Shown here piece by piece: positions 6,196-6,980 of a DNA stretch of 6,980 nucleotides (positions are counted from its first letter, which is position 1; every line of letters starts with the position of its first letter). The position numbers were made by a program, and so were the translations under genes. Under the pieces are notes generated by a model, which saw only the letters and a list, made by a program, of their open reading frames with translations, did not search any database and was not told the origin of the DNA. The stretch is from positions 1 through 6,980 of the forward strand of contig JBDTLT010000272.1 of NCBI GenBank assembly GCA_039934635.1, written 5' to 3'. Origin of the DNA: DATLFA01 sp039934635. GTDB taxonomy: Bacteria > Actinomycetota > Acidimicrobiia > Acidimicrobiales > WLNW01.

Positions 6196-6980
6196 ATGAC
6201 GATGCCGTCGGCGCATCAGCCGCCGTCATCGCCATTCGCAAAATCGCGGCGTGGCGCGCCCGAGGGTCTGCGGCCGGTCTCGGGCCTTGTCGCCGGAGTC
6301 GTAGGCGGCGCGATCGGTGCCGTGATCGCGATCATGTTGGCCAAGAACGACACGGTCCTCGATGCCAAGGTCGACGTGCAGTACTGCGCGATCTTCGGCT
6401 CGTACGGAGCGGCGCTCGGGGCGGTGTTGCTGGCGGCCAATGCAACGAGGCGTGAACACAGCAGCGTCATCGGTTCGTTCCTCGGCGGAGCGATACTCGG
6501 GGGTGCTGCCGGCGGTCTCGGTTCGATGGCATCGATCCGCGCCATTGTCGAACCGGTGCTGCGGCGCAGCGATGATCCCAAGCCGGCGTTCAGGATCGCG
6601 ATCGCGCTGATCCTCGGCGCGTTGGGGCTGTGTCTGGGGCTGGCCGTCGGCCTGACGCGCGGTAGGAATGCGATCGTGACCGCGCTGGCGGGCGCGGTGA
6701 TCGGCGCGGCCGGCGGCGCGGCATACGTGCAGTACGTGCTCTTCTCGCAACGCATCGATAGCCAGTCGGATTTCGACAACGCGGCGATGTTGACCCTGGC
6801 CGCGACAGGAGCCGCGATCGGGATCGTGATCGGTGCGGTGGGGCGAGCACCCAAGCAGACACCTGTGTACGGCAACGCGCATTCAGGGATAGGGAAACCC
6901 GTCGGCGCACCGCCCGCTGCCCCTCTCCCGGTGACGCGGCGCACCCATCCCAGAGCCGATGCGCCGCCGAAGCCTCGCGC
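6196..6980 (+). CDS. Six-helix glycine-zipper membrane protein with threefold hairpin repeat (3' end cut by window edge)
   Basis: I do not recognise this family. I read 261 codons from ATG 6196 with no stop before the right edge. Six hydrophobic segments lie at about residues 28-48, 64-82, 91-114, 132-153, 159-183 and 197-216, packed with small-residue motifs such as GVVGGAIG, GGAILGGAAGG and GAVIGAAGG. Arginine and lysine cluster before helix 1 and after helices 2, 4 and 6, so both ends should be cytoplasmic by the positive-inside rule. After residue 217 comes a proline- and alanine-rich, probably disordered tail that looks like a linker to something beyond the window. There is no cleavable signal peptide. 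GGGAG at 6182-6186 is 9 bases from ATG 6196, which favours that start; GTG 6190 and ATG 6202 are in the same frame and possible. The gene is divergent from the repair operon, so no functional link is implied. A minus-strand frame antisense to it is open but lacks any of this structure. Confidence 0.8.
   Translation, partial: MTMPSAHQPPSSPFAKSRRGAPEGLRPVSGLVAGVVGGAIGAVIAIMLAKNDTVLDAKVDVQYCAIFGSYGAALGAVLLAANATRREHSSVIGSFLGGAILGGAAGGLGSMASIRAIVEPVLRRSDDPKPAFRIAIALILGALGLCLGLAVGLTRGRNAIVTALAGAVIGAAGGAAYVQYVLFSQRIDSQSDFDNAAMLTLAATGAAIGIVIGAVGRAPKQTPVYGNAHSGIGKPVGAPPAAPLPVTRRTHPRADAPPKPR
6277..6855 (+). repeat. Three internal two-helix repeats in the membrane protein
   Basis: Units are roughly residues 28-90, 91-158 and 159-220. 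Each begins with a glycine-zipper helix (LVAGVVGGAIGA, GSFLGGAILGGA, TALAGAVIGAAGG), has a 12-19-residue polar loop, and ends with a second glycine-rich helix closed by arginine (GAALGAVLLAANATRR, GALGLCLGLAVGLTRGR, GAAIGIVIGAVGR). The repeat is clear in pattern and weak in identity. Confidence 0.6.

Noticed and set aside
6010..6216. 68-codon minus-strand frame in the intergenic region
   Set aside because: Arginine-rich, no domain, overlaps the start of the membrane-protein gene, no convincing ribosome site.
6216..6944. 242-codon minus-strand open frame opposite the membrane protein
   Set aside because: Its proline- and alanine-rich product mirrors the glycine codons of the plus strand and shows no domain. 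The plus frame has ordered helices, topology and a ribosome site.

Overview
The window is GC-rich, gene-dense bacterial DNA. Several traits point to an actinobacterium (Actinomycetota): the GC-rich third codon positions, the SbcC N-terminus (MRPxxL...GFGxY), the hook sequence around GEACPVCE, and a TANNNT-type -10 placed almost directly on a start codon. The class cannot be fixed from sequence alone. No tRNA, rRNA, CRISPR array, insertion sequence or transposase remnant was seen.

Layout: nearly 6 kb on the minus strand is one compact three-gene operon for DNA double-strand-end processing. Read in the direction of transcription, it holds a HerA-like hexameric ATPase/translocase (5978 to 4281), the Mre11-family nuclease SbcD (4284 to 3127) and the Rad50-family ATPase SbcC (3130 to beyond position 1, cut by the window edge just after its D-loop). 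Both junctions are 4-base stop/start overlaps (GTGA and ATGA), so the three proteins are probably translationally coupled and made together. The order herA-mre11-rad50 is that of the archaeal HerA-Mre11-Rad50-NurA resection cluster. No nurA is visible in the window; the place to look is just beyond the left edge.

A 217-base divergent intergenic region (5979-6195) separates the operon from a plus-strand gene that starts at 6196 and is still open at the right edge. It encodes a six-helix, glycine-zipper-rich membrane protein built from three repeats of a two-helix hairpin, followed by a proline-rich cytoplasmic tail that leaves the window. I do not recognise its family.

The less ordinary points are a non-canonical P-loop in the HerA-like protein, a diverged tandem duplication of about 177 residues in the C-terminal coiled-coil arm of SbcC (with a weaker repeat in the N-terminal arm), and the threefold-repeat membrane protein. 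Working together, SbcC would bind DNA ends and use ATP to gate the SbcD nuclease. HerA would be expected to form a hexameric ring that translocates DNA for a nuclease partner.
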